The notes: a model not told the origin generated them from the letters alone. A DNA stretch of 64,000 bases from Ancylomarina euxina (GCF_003863355.1 NZ_QQWG01000013.1:61807-125806), one strand, 5' to 3'. Positions 17,633 through 27,391 are shown, numbered from the stretch's first letter. Numbers and translations are program-made.

Positions 17633-19030
17633 ATGAAAAAATATAATTTCATTTTTCTATTGGGATTCATGCTATCCATCCTGTCTTGTGATATAATGGG
17701 CTCATTAGATGATATTGAACCTCTTAATAAACTTGAGGAAGAACAAGCTTTTACTGATAATATAAAAGTTGAAGCCGCACTGAATGGTGTTTATGCCACG
17801 TGGAGAAAGGCTTCAGGAGGATATTTACCCGGTAATATCATGGCTTTATCAGGTAATTATAGCCGCAATTATAATACGGCGTTTAATGAAAATAATATCG
17901 ACTATAGTAATTCGGATATTCGTGATGCATACCTTGGCTATTATGAGTTAGTTCAGCGTGCTAATTTTTTGATTGATGCATTGAAGAGTGATCAACCTAT
18001 AACAGGGATGACTGATCTTCGAAGAGTTGAAGTAGAAGCCGAAGCAAGAATTACCAGAGCAATGAGTCACTTGTTTTTATTAGAAATCTTTGGGCAATTT
18101 TATGACATTAATTCTACTTATGGCGTTGTTTTAAAGATGACTGCTTCTCGCGAATTAGAAAATCCTAAAAGAAATACTGTACAAGAGGTTTATGATGGTA
18201 TTCTTGAAGATTTGGATTTTGCAATTGTAAATGCGCCTGATTTTGCACCTCATTACAAAATGTCTAAATCAGTAGCCCAGGCTTTTAAAGCAAAAACACT
18301 ATTGTATATGGGTTTATACGATCAGGCTGCGGAGAACGCTTTGGCGGTTATTAATGGTTTTAATTACCCCCTTGAGGCTAATTATAGTGATATTTTCACG
18401 AATGGATATAATTCACAAGAAGTATTGTTTGCTCCACTTTCAATTGCATATACCGAAAGTGTACCTGTAAATATTAGCAATTACTTCTCACCTTTAGCAA
18501 TTGAGCAAGTGGCAGATCAAGAGGCTGAGGATGATGTCTCTGGAACAATGTATGATAAACGATATACTTTTGCTCATATTGATGGAGTGCCTCAGGGATT
18601 AAGAAATGCTAAATACCCTTATAACTCTTCGACTGAAGGACAGCAGTCTAATACTCATTTTATTATGAGAACCGCTGAAGTTTATTTAATATTTGCCGAA
18701 GCAAAAGCGCGATTAGCTGCTGGTACGACGGTTGATTCTGAAGCTTTAGATATGCTGAATGAAATCAGGACAAGAGCAAATGTGCCTACTAAATCTCCAA
18801 TGACAAAGAAGGCTCTTCTTGAAGATATTCGCATTGAGAAAAATTTAGAGCTATTTGGCGAATTTGGACAGCCTTGGTTCGACATGATTCGATATCATAT
18901 GCTTGGTGATATTGACATATCGTTGATTAAATCGTCCATTGTTTCGATAGATCAGTTAACAATGCCTATTCCCAAAGCGGCATTTGCAGGAAATAATGCT
19001 CTGATCCAAAACCCAGGTTATTCAAACTAA
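17633..19030 (+). CDS. SusD/RagB-family lipoprotein (module 2)
   Basis: Surface ligand-binding partner of the preceding SusC. The 465-residue protein has lipobox LSILSC (Cys19), then a SusD-like N-terminal helix region (EQAFTDNIKVEAALNGVYATW), TPR-type repeats (VEAEARITRAMSHLFLLEIFGQFYDI; SVAQAFKAKTLLYMGLYDQA) and the C-terminal motif RIEKNLELFGEFGQPWFDMIRY. It begins 107 bases after SusC. It is shorter than the SusD of modules 1 and 3, in line with the separate branch of its SusC. Confidence 0.93.
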   Translation: MKKYNFIFLLGFMLSILSCDIMGSLDDIEPLNKLEEEQAFTDNIKVEAALNGVYATWRKASGGYLPGNIMALSGNYSRNYNTAFNENNIDYSNSDIRDAYLGYYELVQRANFLIDALKSDQPITGMTDLRRVEVEAEARITRAMSHLFLLEIFGQFYDINSTYGVVLKMTASRELENPKRNTVQEVYDGILEDLDFAIVNAPDFAPHYKMSKSVAQAFKAKTLLYMGLYDQAAENALAVINGFNYPLEANYSDIFTNGYNSQEVLFAPLSIAYTESVPVNISNYFSPLAIEQVADQEAEDDVSGTMYDKRYTFAHIDGVPQGLRNAKYPYNSSTEGQQSNTHFIMRTAEVYLIFAEAKARLAAGTTVDSEALDMLNEIRTRANVPTKSPMTKKALLEDIRIEKNLELFGEFGQPWFDMIRYHMLGDIDISLIKSSIVSIDQLTMPIPKAAFAGNNALIQNPGYSN

Positions 19031-19036
19031 TTTAAA

Positions 19037-19062
19037 AGGAGGAAGTTTAAAAACTTCCTCCT
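19037..19062 (+). promoter_or_regulatory. hairpin between SusD and TlpA-like gene (module 2)
   Basis: AGGAGGAAGTTT (19037-19048) pairs perfectly with AAACTTCCTCCT (19051-19062), a 12-bp stem with a 2-base centre, 6 bases after the SusD stop. It is followed by CTTAAAAT rather than a T-run, so it looks like an attenuator or 3'-end protector more than a terminator. Confidence 0.55.
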
Positions 19063-19153
19063 CTTAAAATACGTGCGGTATACTTATAGTGGAATATGCT
19101 ACAAGTATGCTAGATATCGTAGATGTAAATGAATTGTAAATTAGAAGTTTAAG

Positions 19154-20287
19154 ATGAGAAAGATTAATGTTGTATTAGGTTTTGTGTTGTGTTTTATGCT
19201 TGCATGCACTTTTGCACCAGAAGAATATATCATAAATGGGACAGTTGATGAAAAGGACTTTGATGGTAAAGTTTTTCTTTTTAGTTCAACATTTGATACG
19301 CTCCAAGTGGCGAATGTAATTGATGGCAAATATGAATTTAAGGGTCAAGTAGATCAACCAACCATGGCCAAAATTATGATTGGACATAATAGTTTTGATT
19401 TGATACTCGAAAATGATTCATATCAGGTGATCGTTAATGAATTTGTGAAATATGCTAAAGGTGGGAAGATTAATACTTTGGTTTATGGCTATAATTCTGA
19501 CGAAAACTTTATTGCTTATAGAAAAGACTATAAGGAAGCAGTTCTGAAGGAGTTTACGGGGCTTGATATGATGGATGAAGTAGCCGTAGATAATGCAAGA
19601 AAAAAGGTAAATGCTAAGCAATCTGTTTATTTCAAATTGATTAAGAATTTTCAGAATAATGTACTGGATGGAGATTTTCCTGCAATAGCTAAACTCTTTG
19701 TTTTATCAACGCATTATGATTGGAAAAATTACGATATCAATAGGAGTCTTGAGCTATTGAATGAATATGAAAAAGAATTAGGCAGTAATGATTTCTTAAA
19801 CCAATTGAGACAACGTTATCTGGATGAAATAAAAGCGGAAGAGAAGCGTAAAGCTGTTGCACCAGGTAAAGTGTTTAAAGACGTATTTGCTATGGGAATT
19901 GATGACAAAGAAGTGAAATTGTCTGATATAGTTTCAAAAAATGAATACACTCTTTTCGAAATGTGGGCTTCTTGGTGTGGTCCATGCAGAGGGGAGTTTC
20001 CTCATCTAAAGAAAGCTTATAGTGTTTATCATGAAAAAGGCTTTGAAATCTATGCACTCTCCTTTGATGAAAATAAGAAACAGTGGTTAAAAGCTTTGGA
20101 GCAGGAAGATGTGCCATGGATTAATGTTGTTGATTTCAAGGGATTTGAAAGTTCTGCTGCTCAACAATATTCAGTTCAAGGTATACCGGCTAGTTTTTTA
20201 ATTTCTAAAGAAGGAATTATTGTAGCTACAGGTGATGATATAAGAGGGTTTGCTTTAGACGACAAGTTAAAAGAACTATTAGATTAA
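19154..20287 (+). CDS. TlpA-like thiol-disulfide lipoprotein with DUF4369-type N-domain (module 2)
   Basis: Periplasm-facing lipoprotein of 377 residues, lipobox FMLAC (Cys18). The N-terminal beta domain (about 25-110; YIINGTVDEKDFDGKVFLFSS) resembles DUF4369, followed by a helical linker, then a TlpA/AhpC-TSA thioredoxin domain (about 240-377) with active site WCGPC (Cys275, Cys278) in FEMWASWCGPCRGEFPHL, and a cis-proline region GIPASFLI. Family members reduce or isomerise periplasmic disulfides. It follows SusD, as in the other modules, suggesting a role with the receptor or its substrate; that part is inference. Confidence 0.88.
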   Translation: MRKINVVLGFVLCFMLACTFAPEEYIINGTVDEKDFDGKVFLFSSTFDTLQVANVIDGKYEFKGQVDQPTMAKIMIGHNSFDLILENDSYQVIVNEFVKYAKGGKINTLVYGYNSDENFIAYRKDYKEAVLKEFTGLDMMDEVAVDNARKKVNAKQSVYFKLIKNFQNNVLDGDFPAIAKLFVLSTHYDWKNYDINRSLELLNEYEKELGSNDFLNQLRQRYLDEIKAEEKRKAVAPGKVFKDVFAMGIDDKEVKLSDIVSKNEYTLFEMWASWCGPCRGEFPHLKKAYSVYHEKGFEIYALSFDENKKQWLKALEQEDVPWINVVDFKGFESSAAQQYSVQGIPASFLISKEGIIVATGDDIRGFALDDKLKELLD

Positions 20288-20703
20288 TATTATTGAAGCA
20301 AAGAATATTAAGCTATTAGTAATTTGATTTTTTAGTTTAAACTTAATCGACCTCCCTCTCTATAAACTCATTTTGGATTATGTGAAGTCGGTTTGTGAGT
20401 TCTTATTACCCTACATAGAATTTTTCTATGATATAATTCATTTGTCGGCGCATAATAAATTGTTAGTTTTTTGCTTTTCATAAGCTTGGTTTGTTTATGA
20501 GTAAGGTGAGAGGGAGGTTACTTACAGGTCTTGTAGTTTCATAAAGTTTGAATTTAAAATATTGGCTGAAATATTAAATTCCCTTTCGGGAAAATGTCGG
20601 ATTATGAGAGTCAAATAACTTGTTGTTTGCTGTGTTGATTCTAATTTTCAAGTAATTAAAATGTAAATCTGAAATTTAAGGTGTCATTGATAAAAAAATA
20701 ATC
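20288..20703. other. gene-free, structured intergenic region
   Basis: No open frame of note. It holds a long-range inverted repeat (20350-20371 with 20497-20518), an internal small hairpin (CATAGAA with TTCTATG near 20414-20430) and a TTCCC/GGGAA hairpin near 20578-20592. It probably contains the 3' end of module 2 and the promoter of the Rnk-like gene. Confidence 0.45.
20350..20518. repeat. long-range inverted repeat, possible structured RNA
   Basis: Left arm ACCTCCCTCTC..CTCAT (20350-20371) is mirrored by ATGAG..GAGAGGGAGGT (20497-20518): 11 outer and 5 inner pairs enclose an unmatched 6-base patch. About 125 bases lie between the arms, including a 7-bp hairpin. It could be a non-coding RNA or a remnant element; no T-run follows to mark a terminator. 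Confidence 0.4.
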
Positions 20704-21114
20704 ATGGGAAATCTTATTATAAATCGACTTGATTACACTCGGATTAAGAAGTGTATCGTTGATGCAAAAAGAATTAAATCGATTAGTGATATTGAAGCTA
20801 AAGAATTGATTACAGAACTAAATTCAGCTAAAATTGTAGAACCTCAAGCTGTTCCTTCTAATCTGGTAACGATGAATTCTGTTGTTAAGTTAAGTTTTTT
20901 AAATAATAACAAACATGTTCAATTCCGGATAGTTTATCCAGACGAAGCGAATCTAAAAGACCATAGAATATCAATATTTTCACCGATCGCTACTGCATTG
21001 ATTGGGTATAAAGTTGGAGATGTGATCGATTGGATTGTACCCGCTGGTTTAACACAATTAAAAATTGATGAGATAGTTTATCAACCTGAAGCCGCTGGTA
21101 ATTTTAATTTGTAA
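20704..21114 (+). CDS. rnk: Rnk-like GreA/GreB C-terminal domain protein (nucleoside diphosphate kinase regulator family)
   Basis: The 136-residue protein has a short helical N-terminus and a GreA/GreB-type C-terminal domain (about 50-130): VTMNSVVKLSF, FRIVYPDEA, ISIFSPIATALIGYKVGDVIDWIVPAG and the ending YQPEAAGNF all match Rnk proteins, which bind RNA polymerase near the secondary channel. It lacks the long coiled coil of GreA, so it is not a cleavage factor. It stands alone between modules 2 and 3 with its own leader. Start ATG 20704. Confidence 0.85.
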   Translation: MGNLIINRLDYTRIKKCIVDAKRIKSISDIEAKELITELNSAKIVEPQAVPSNLVTMNSVVKLSFLNNNKHVQFRIVYPDEANLKDHRISIFSPIATALIGYKVGDVIDWIVPAGLTQLKIDEIVYQPEAAGNFNL

Positions 21115-21324
21115 GGTGACGAAAACTGTTTGCTAATATACAGATCTAGTAATATCAAATTAGCTACTATAATGCTTAATTAGCTTTCGGATACTCACAA
21201 TATCCAAGCAAGATAGGGGTTTAAGAAAGAATTTAGTTTAGAGCTTTATTGGCAGGAATTCCTTTGTAAACTCCTGTTGTGTTTGCGTAAAAGGCATGAG
21301 TTGAGTGTTTTACAGGTGTGGTTT

Positions 21325-21353
21325 AACCACCTCCATTATGGGGGTGGTTTTTT
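21325..21353 (+). terminator. rho-independent terminator
   Basis: AACCACCTCC (21325-21334) pairs with GGGGGTGGTT (21340-21349) with one G-T pair, followed by T-run. It is the nearest strong terminator after the Rnk-like gene, 210 bases downstream. Confidence 0.75.
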
Positions 21354-21555
21354 GTTATTAAGAATTTTATCGATAAATGAGCACTCTTTTTTTTAGTCAA
21401 CATAAGATACCAAATTGGGGGTGGCGTCCAATGTTTATAAGATTAGTTTTTAAATATTAAGACGATAAAGACATATGCACAAGGTCGGCTCATTTAAATC
21501 GGACTGACTTTTCAATTTTAGAGCCATTTCAAAAATACAACTAGCGAAGAACGAA

Positions 21556-21724
21556 CCCCTTTTGATTTGTTTTATATTTGATTTTAGTTAGTGGGTAAAA
21601 GGGCTGAAGCCCTAAGGAATCGTTTGGTGAGACGTCTTATGATTTTTGATTTAATCTTCTATGGTCGGATAGGGTTAAATGAACTTGAAACGTATTTCTG
21701 ATTATTTCATCCTTTTGTTTTCTT
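21556..21724 (+). repeat. intergenic repeat, copy A
   Basis: About 170 bases that align with 48928-49098. Shared blocks include TTTAGTTAGT, AAAAGGGC.GAAGCC, GAATCGTTTGGTGAGAC, GGTCGGAT, TTAAATGAA and CTTTTGTTTT. Here AGGGCT and AGCCCT (around 21600) form a tight inverted repeat. It lies about 200 bases before the sigma gene of module 3, same strand. It is non-coding in all frames as far as I can see. Confidence 0.65.
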
Positions 21725-21880
21725 GTAACCATCCTCAGGAGGGCCTATGAAAGAGTTATCATTTTTATTCATTATCACGTCTCATGATCTTGGGCTTGAG
21801 TGTTTTTAAAAAAACACCTTGTGGTGATTAATTGAAGGTATTTTGCCTGTAGTATTATTTCGATCGTATAAAGATCGTAC

Positions 21881-21911
21881 TTGCGCAATCAGTTTTTTTT
21901 TGCAAGCTTTG
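21881..21911 (+). promoter_or_regulatory. probable promoter of the module-3 ECF sigma gene
   Basis: TTG (21881-21883), a 20-base spacer and AAGCTTTG (21904-21911), which keeps the TTTG half of the -7 box but not the TA. The start codon follows 7 bases later, again giving an almost leaderless message, as for the sigma genes at 12106 and 31993. Confidence 0.4.
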
Positions 21912-21918
21912 AGCACAA

Positions 21919-22485
21919 ATGGAAATCTCTGATCAATATATCTGCGAACTTTTGTCCTCGAATAATAAGATGGGCATGACTTTATTGTTTAAAAAATATT
22001 TTAAGTCCCTTACCCTTTGGGCTGATACTTTTTTGAATGATATGGATTTGGCTAAAGATGTTGTTCAAGATTTTTTTTATGCCATCTGGCGGAACAAAGC
22101 CTATCAGAGCCTTCATCACGAGAAACTCGCTTCCTATCTTTTTGTATCCGTAAAGAATTTATCTTTCAAAAAGCTCGCAAAAAAGGATGTCCTTCGTTAT
22201 TCCATGGACATTGAATATTTCGATCAGGTTAGTGAAGACTTTGAATCGAATAAAGAAGCTATTGTTGTGGAAATTATGAAGGAAATCGAGAACTTGCCTG
22301 AGAAATCACGTGAAGTGGTGAAATGTATTTACCTGAAAGGAATGAAATATCAGGAAGCTGCTGAAGAATTGGGCGTATCCGTTTCTACGATTAAAACCCA
22401 TTTGGTTCGTTCAATGAAAGCACTCAGATTGAAGTCGGAGCATTTGGGTGATTTTTTTCTTTTGTGCTTTTTCCAAAATAAATAG
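21919..22485 (+). CDS. ECF sigma factor, FecI-like (module 3)
   Basis: Alternative sigma factor of 188 residues expected to drive module 3. Region 2: MTLLFKKYFKSLTLWADTFL, AKDVVQDFFYAIW, ASYLFVSVKNLSFKKL. Region 4: LPEKSREVVKCIYLKGMKYQEAAEELGVSVSTIKTHLVRSMKAL, a clear helix-turn-helix. The FecR gene starts 66 bases after its stop. It is diverged from the sigma factors of modules 2 and 4, which suggests separate promoter specificity for each module. Confidence 0.92.
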   Translation: MEISDQYICELLSSNNKMGMTLLFKKYFKSLTLWADTFLNDMDLAKDVVQDFFYAIWRNKAYQSLHHEKLASYLFVSVKNLSFKKLAKKDVLRYSMDIEYFDQVSEDFESNKEAIVVEIMKEIENLPEKSREVVKCIYLKGMKYQEAAEELGVSVSTIKTHLVRSMKALRLKSEHLGDFFLLCFFQNK

Positions 22486-22551
22486 ATTATTTGTCAACCG
22501 ATTTTATTTTTTCGGGTACTACTAGTAAATGCGCACTAATAGTATACGAAA

Positions 22552-23712
22552 ATGAAAATATCAGATCAGCAATACAGCCTAATACTGGACTACATCTCTG
22601 GAGAGCTTGAAGAGCAAGCAAGGAATGATGTCGAATTATGGATTAAATCATCTGATGAAAATAAAAGAGCCTACCATAAGGTTCTTAAGAAGACCTTATA
22701 TACCCAATGGTCTTTGAAAGATGTCAGCATTAATCAGGATCTAGAATTGAAGAAATTTGAAAGAAGATTACATGCAAAAACAAGATTCCTAAGTTATGCA
22801 GCAGTTGCCGCAAGTATTCTTATTTTAATAAGTGTATCCGTTTCTATTTTATTGGATCATCCAAAATCTGAGCTGGATCGGATTGTAGCTGAAAATACCA
22901 CAATTTCGCCTGGAGAAAGAGGAGCTGAACTGATTTTATCTACCGGGGAAATTATTGATATTAATACGAGTAAATCTCAAGTTAAAGAAAGCAATGGATC
23001 TGTGATTCAAATCGATTCGGTTTCCGGGATTGATTATAAGTCTGCTTCTATAGGATCAACAAAACAAATATATAATACCTTAAAAACAGCCCGAGGACGG
23101 GAGTTTAATATTATTCTTTCCGATGGAACCAAGGTTTGGCTTAATGCAGAATCGGAATTGAGGTATCCTGTTCAATTTGCTGGTGATACGCGTCAGGTGT
23201 ATCTTAAAGGTGAAGGCTACTTTGACGTGAAGTCCGATAAAGACATACCATTTCTTGTAAATTCAGGTGGGCATCAGGTGAAGGTATATGGCACGCAATT
23301 TTGTGTTAACACTTACGATGAGGCTTATATTCAAACTGTTTTGGTTGAAGGTTCTATTGGTTTAAAGTCTTCAGCCATTGCAAAAGAGAGTCGATTGAAG
23401 CCTGGTGATTTGGCTGTAGTGGATTTAATAACCGGAGATTTAGACATAAAGCAAGTCAATGTTCGTCCTTACGTGGCATGGAAAGATGGTGATTTTGTAT
23501 TCGAAGATGAAAATCTGGAGAGTATTATGAGACGATTGGAAAGATGGTATGATGTGAAAGTCTTTTTTATGAATCCCGAAACGAAATTTTTCCGTTTTAC
23601 TGGTGATATGAAACGTTATTCCAGAGTTGAAGATTTGCTTTATTTTATAGAAGAAACTTCGAATGCAAAATTTGAGATTAAGGATAATGCAATTCTTATT
23701 ATGAAGAAATAA
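22552..23712 (+). CDS. FecR-family anti-sigma factor (module 3)
   Basis: Inner-membrane anti-sigma of 386 residues: N-terminal cytoplasmic part that should bind the preceding sigma (1-78), membrane helix at about 80-102 (SYAAVAASILILISVSVSIL), periplasmic FecR domain (about 180-280; LSDGTKVWLNAESELRYP, GEGYFDVKSDKDIPFLV, VYGTQFCVNTYDE) and DUF4974 at the C-terminus (about 318-386; ENLESIMRRLERWYDVKVFF). Co-transcribed with the SusC gene 112 bases downstream, with a terminator-like hairpin between. Confidence 0.93.
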   Translation: MKISDQQYSLILDYISGELEEQARNDVELWIKSSDENKRAYHKVLKKTLYTQWSLKDVSINQDLELKKFERRLHAKTRFLSYAAVAASILILISVSVSILLDHPKSELDRIVAENTTISPGERGAELILSTGEIIDINTSKSQVKESNGSVIQIDSVSGIDYKSASIGSTKQIYNTLKTARGREFNIILSDGTKVWLNAESELRYPVQFAGDTRQVYLKGEGYFDVKSDKDIPFLVNSGGHQVKVYGTQFCVNTYDEAYIQTVLVEGSIGLKSSAIAKESRLKPGDLAVVDLITGDLDIKQVNVRPYVAWKDGDFVFEDENLESIMRRLERWYDVKVFFMNPETKFFRFTGDMKRYSRVEDLLYFIEETSNAKFEIKDNAILIMKK

Positions 23713-23725
23713 AGCCCCCAAAAAG

Positions 23726-23757
23726 AAACGGAAAGTTTTGCAGAACCTTCCGTTTTT
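23726..23757 (+). terminator. attenuator-like hairpin between FecR and SusC (module 3)
   Basis: AAACGGAA (23726-23733) pairs with TTCCGTTT (23748-23755) and runs into five T. It has the form of an intrinsic terminator, inside an operon, so partial termination before SusC is possible. Alternatively SusC has its own ECF-type promoter downstream. Confidence 0.6.
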
Positions 23758-23824
23758 GAAAATTAAATAATGAATAAATACCGGGCGGGCGTTTATTCAA
23801 ATACTAACTTATCATTACAAAATT

Positions 23825-26800
23825 ATGAAAAAAAATGGTTTCCCCTATCTTTTCCCACGAGGGAGAAGGTTAAAAATCCTTATCATGATGAAGATGTTTG
23901 TTTTTTTGACTCTTGTGCTAAGCTTAAGTGCATCAGCCAGTAGTTTTTCGCAAAATCAGAGAGTGAGTTTCGAATTTAAAGAAGGCTCAATTTTGGATGT
24001 GTTGAATGAAATCAGAATGCAAACAGAACTGCATTTTATTTACAACGAAGATAAAATTAAAGAGTTAGGTACTATCAACGTGGATGCTTCAGACATGAGA
24101 GTGGATGAGCTTTTAGAAGAGATTTTTAAAGATACCAATCTGGAATGTCGCTTTCAGGATAGTGTGATTATGCTTGTTGATAGAAAGCCTGTACAGCCTG
24201 TTAATGAGAATCAAGAGAAAAAAGAACTTAAAGGTAGCGTGATCGATACAGATGGTAATACTTTGCCGGGAGTATCAGTCGTAGTAAAAGGAACGACTAT
24301 CGGTGTGGCAACGGATATCGATGGGAATTACTCCATCAAATTTGATCAAGACAATGCAGTTCTTGTTTTTTCATTTGTTGGAATGCTTTCCCAGGAGATT
24401 GTTTATAAGGGACAGCTGGTTCAGGATGTGACTCTTGTTTTAGATTCTGAGCAGATGGATGAAGTTGTTGTAACCGGATATCAAACAATTTCTAAAGAGC
24501 GAGCAACAGGTAGTTTTAATTTGGTCTCCAAAAATCAAATAGATAAACCCACTTCCAATATAGGAACTCGTTTGATTGGTAATGTATCAGGAATTCAGGC
24601 GACATTAGATGAAGAAGGTAACCCAACTTTTGAGATTCGGGGTAAGAGTAGTTTGTTTGCCAACTCGAAGCCATTGATTGTTGTGGATGGTTTTGCTATA
24701 GAAGGTGATTTTTCATCTATTAACCCAAATGATGTAGAGAGTGTTACAGTGCTTAAGGATGCTGCAGCCGCTTCTATTTGGGGGGCTCGTTCAGCAAATG
24801 GGGTAATTGTCGTGACTACAAAAAGTGGAAAAAAATTAGAAAAAGGCAGTTTGAAGGTTTCACTAAATTCTTTTGTGAAATTTTCACCTAAGCCCGATAT
24901 GGCATATCTGCTGAACAGAGCTTCTTCGGAAGATGCTATTGCTTACGACAAAATGTCTTTTGGTAAATGGGGAAGAGGAAAGACAAGTGATGCAGAATGG
25001 GCGGTTATGTCTGATTTAACACCTGGGAGAGCTGCTTTAAATGAGCATAGCTTAGGCTATTTGTCAGATGGAGAACTTGATGCCATTCTTAATAAATATG
25101 CTTCACAGAACAACCAGGATCAAATTAAGGATCATTTGATTGAAAACCCATTTATTCATCATCATAACTTGGGAATTACCTCTGCATCTGAAAAATTTAA
25201 TAATAGCCTATCTATTATGTATGAAGGTAATCAGAGCTATTTGAAAGGCAAGGAAAATAAGAGGATTTTGATTAATTACAGGACTTCTGCACGCGTTTTT
25301 GAATGGCTGGATTTTAATTTTGGCGGGATGTATGGGTATAAGCAATCGTCTAACAATGCCTCTTTGGCTGACATTAAAAGTATAGCTCCCTACGATATGC
25401 TTTTGGATGAGTCAGGTAATCGTCTTCCAGTTTACAAAGGAATATACATGCCGAATTTTAATCGATATTGGCCCAAGGAAAACTTTCCTTACCCCGATTT
25501 GTCTTATAATCCTATCACAGAAATGGAAAATATGGATTATACCAATAAGGAAATTCAAACAAGATTTCAGGCTTCTATGCTTATTAAGCCTTTTGATGGT
25601 TTAAAATTTAATTCTCAGATTCAATATGAGAGTTTTACCAATTCAAATAAAAATATTTTGGGAGAAGGTACTTATGCGACCAGATATGAAGTGAATTATT
25701 ACACGAATTGGGACAGAGCCAACAATACCTTTACTCAAAATATTCCCAGTGGAGATATCTTGGATCAGAACAGAAACGAAATTGGAAGTTTAACATTCCG
25801 AAATCAATTAAACTTTGAACGAACTTTTGGGAAGCATGCTTTCAATGTTATTGCTGGTATGGAGTTAAATAAAAAAGTGACCAAAACTTTTACTGAACCA
25901 AGAGTTTACGGCTACGATGATGATAAATTATCAGTAGGGGCTTTGCCCAATGGTTTAGGTAGTTATACCAATAGCAACCTTGCTATTTATAGTTGGTATG
26001 GATACAAAACAACCATATATAAAAATAAAATTCATCAATTTGGGCATTATACCGATAAGTATGTGTCAGCTTATTTTAATGGCTCATATACGTATAACGA
26101 TAAATATACGCTATCAGGAAGTGCCCGAACAGATGCTTCAAATTTAATTACAGATGATCCTGCATATCGATATTCTCCTTTTTGGTCTGTAGGTGGGGGA
26201 TGGAATATCTCAAAGGAGAATTTTATGACAGATATTCAATGGATTGACAGACTAAATTTACGAGCAACATATGGTTACAATGGTAATGTGGATCGATCGA
26301 CTTCTTTCCTGCCGCTAATCAATATGTATGCGACCAATAATACTTATACCGATGAACCCTATGCCAGCATATCCAGTTATGGAAACCCAACTTTGCGATG
26401 GGAAAAAACCGGCACATTCGATTTAGGAATTGATTATTCATTGTTCAGAGGAAAGTTATTCGGAAAAGTGGATGTATACCACAAATCAGCAAAAGATCTT
26501 GTTGCCAGTGTTTCTATACCTGCGGTTAATGGTGTGGCTGCGCAAAAGATGAATGTGGCTGATATGATTAATAAAGGAATTGAAGTTGAAGTTGGAACCA
26601 AGTTGGCAATTGCAGAAAAGATGGCTTTTTACGGCAACTTTAATGTATCATACAATTTTAATAAAATAACAAAACTTTACAGAGCTAAGTTCGGTCACTC
26701 GGATTTGTTACCATGGAATGCTTCGGGTTCAACAGCTTATGTCGAAGGTGAAAACGCAAATATGATTTATGGCAGTCATTATGCCGGCTTACACAACGAT

Positions 26801-27391
26801 GGAACCAGTGAAAAACCAAATATGCAGCCTAAAATAGAGGGTAAAGATGGAACTTTGTATGGTTTTGGAACCTGGCCGGCCGATGATGTGATGAATTATG
26901 CTTATGCTCAAGGCACAAAGGTGGCTCCCTGGGTGATGGGATTATCATTCGGGTTTAAGATTCATGATTTTGATTTGTCGTGTATCATGACGGGTAAGTT
27001 TGGTCATGTGTTCAGAAGAACGTCATACAATTACAATGATATAAAGCCGAATTCCAGATTGTCAGAGGTGTTAAATGCTGATTCAAATGAAATTATGCCG
27101 CTTCCACAAAATGACAATGAAAGCCGCTACTATTTTTGGGACCGATTTTGGAAATCTTTTTCATACCTGACAGAAAGTGCCAATCATGTTAGGATGCAGG
27201 AAGTTAACTTAACCTATAATTTACCGTCTAAGTTTTTAAATAAAACTGGTTTGGAAAGCGTGAAATTCTATTCGCAGGCGAATAATTTGTTTTCTATTTA
27301 TGCCAATAAGTATAATGAAGATCCAGAATATCCACTGGGCACTTACAAGCCGACTCCGGTATATACATTTGGTGTTAAAGTTGGATTTTAA
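23825..27391 (+). CDS. SusC/RagA-family TonB-dependent receptor with STN domain (module 3)
   Basis: Outer-membrane receptor of 1188 residues. Basic N-region then signal core (about 22-43), STN domain (about 46-118), carboxypeptidase-D-like domain (from about 137; GNTLPGVSVVVKGTTIG), TonB-box-like DEVVVTGYQ with TISKERATGSF, plug containing VVDGFAIEGD and VLKDAAAASIWGARSANGVIVV, and a barrel ending FGVKVGF. Close relative of the module-1 and module-4 receptors. It should bind its ligand with the SusD that follows and signal through FecR. No hydrolase gene is nearby to tell the ligand. Confidence 0.95.
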   Translation: MKKNGFPYLFPRGRRLKILIMMKMFVFLTLVLSLSASASSFSQNQRVSFEFKEGSILDVLNEIRMQTELHFIYNEDKIKELGTINVDASDMRVDELLEEIFKDTNLECRFQDSVIMLVDRKPVQPVNENQEKKELKGSVIDTDGNTLPGVSVVVKGTTIGVATDIDGNYSIKFDQDNAVLVFSFVGMLSQEIVYKGQLVQDVTLVLDSEQMDEVVVTGYQTISKERATGSFNLVSKNQIDKPTSNIGTRLIGNVSGIQATLDEEGNPTFEIRGKSSLFANSKPLIVVDGFAIEGDFSSINPNDVESVTVLKDAAAASIWGARSANGVIVVTTKSGKKLEKGSLKVSLNSFVKFSPKPDMAYLLNRASSEDAIAYDKMSFGKWGRGKTSDAEWAVMSDLTPGRAALNEHSLGYLSDGELDAILNKYASQNNQDQIKDHLIENPFIHHHNLGITSASEKFNNSLSIMYEGNQSYLKGKENKRILINYRTSARVFEWLDFNFGGMYGYKQSSNNASLADIKSIAPYDMLLDESGNRLPVYKGIYMPNFNRYWPKENFPYPDLSYNPITEMENMDYTNKEIQTRFQASMLIKPFDGLKFNSQIQYESFTNSNKNILGEGTYATRYEVNYYTNWDRANNTFTQNIPSGDILDQNRNEIGSLTFRNQLNFERTFGKHAFNVIAGMELNKKVTKTFTEPRVYGYDDDKLSVGALPNGLGSYTNSNLAIYSWYGYKTTIYKNKIHQFGHYTDKYVSAYFNGSYTYNDKYTLSGSARTDASNLITDDPAYRYSPFWSVGGGWNISKENFMTDIQWIDRLNLRATYGYNGNVDRSTSFLPLINMYATNNTYTDEPYASISSYGNPTLRWEKTGTFDLGIDYSLFRGKLFGKVDVYHKSAKDLVASVSIPAVNGVAAQKMNVADMINKGIEVEVGTKLAIAEKMAFYGNFNVSYNFNKITKLYRAKFGHSDLLPWNASGSTAYVEGENANMIYGSHYAGLHNDGTSEKPNMQPKIEGKDGTLYGFGTWPADDVMNYAYAQGTKVAPWVMGLSFGFKIHDFDLSCIMTGKFGHVFRRTSYNYNDIKPNSRLSEVLNADSNEIMPLPQNDNESRYYFWDRFWKSFSYLTESANHVRMQEVNLTYNLPSKFLNKTGLESVKFYSQANNLFSIYANKYNEDPEYPLGTYKPTPVYTFGVKVGF

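Larger units (their letters stand above)
21115..21918. other. gene-free stretch with terminator and repeat copy A
   Basis: About 800 bases without a coding region. It contains a strong terminator (21325-21353), copy A of a two-copy intergenic repeat (21556-21724) and the presumed sigma promoter (21881-21911). The part between terminator and repeat shows nothing recognisable. Confidence 0.5.
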
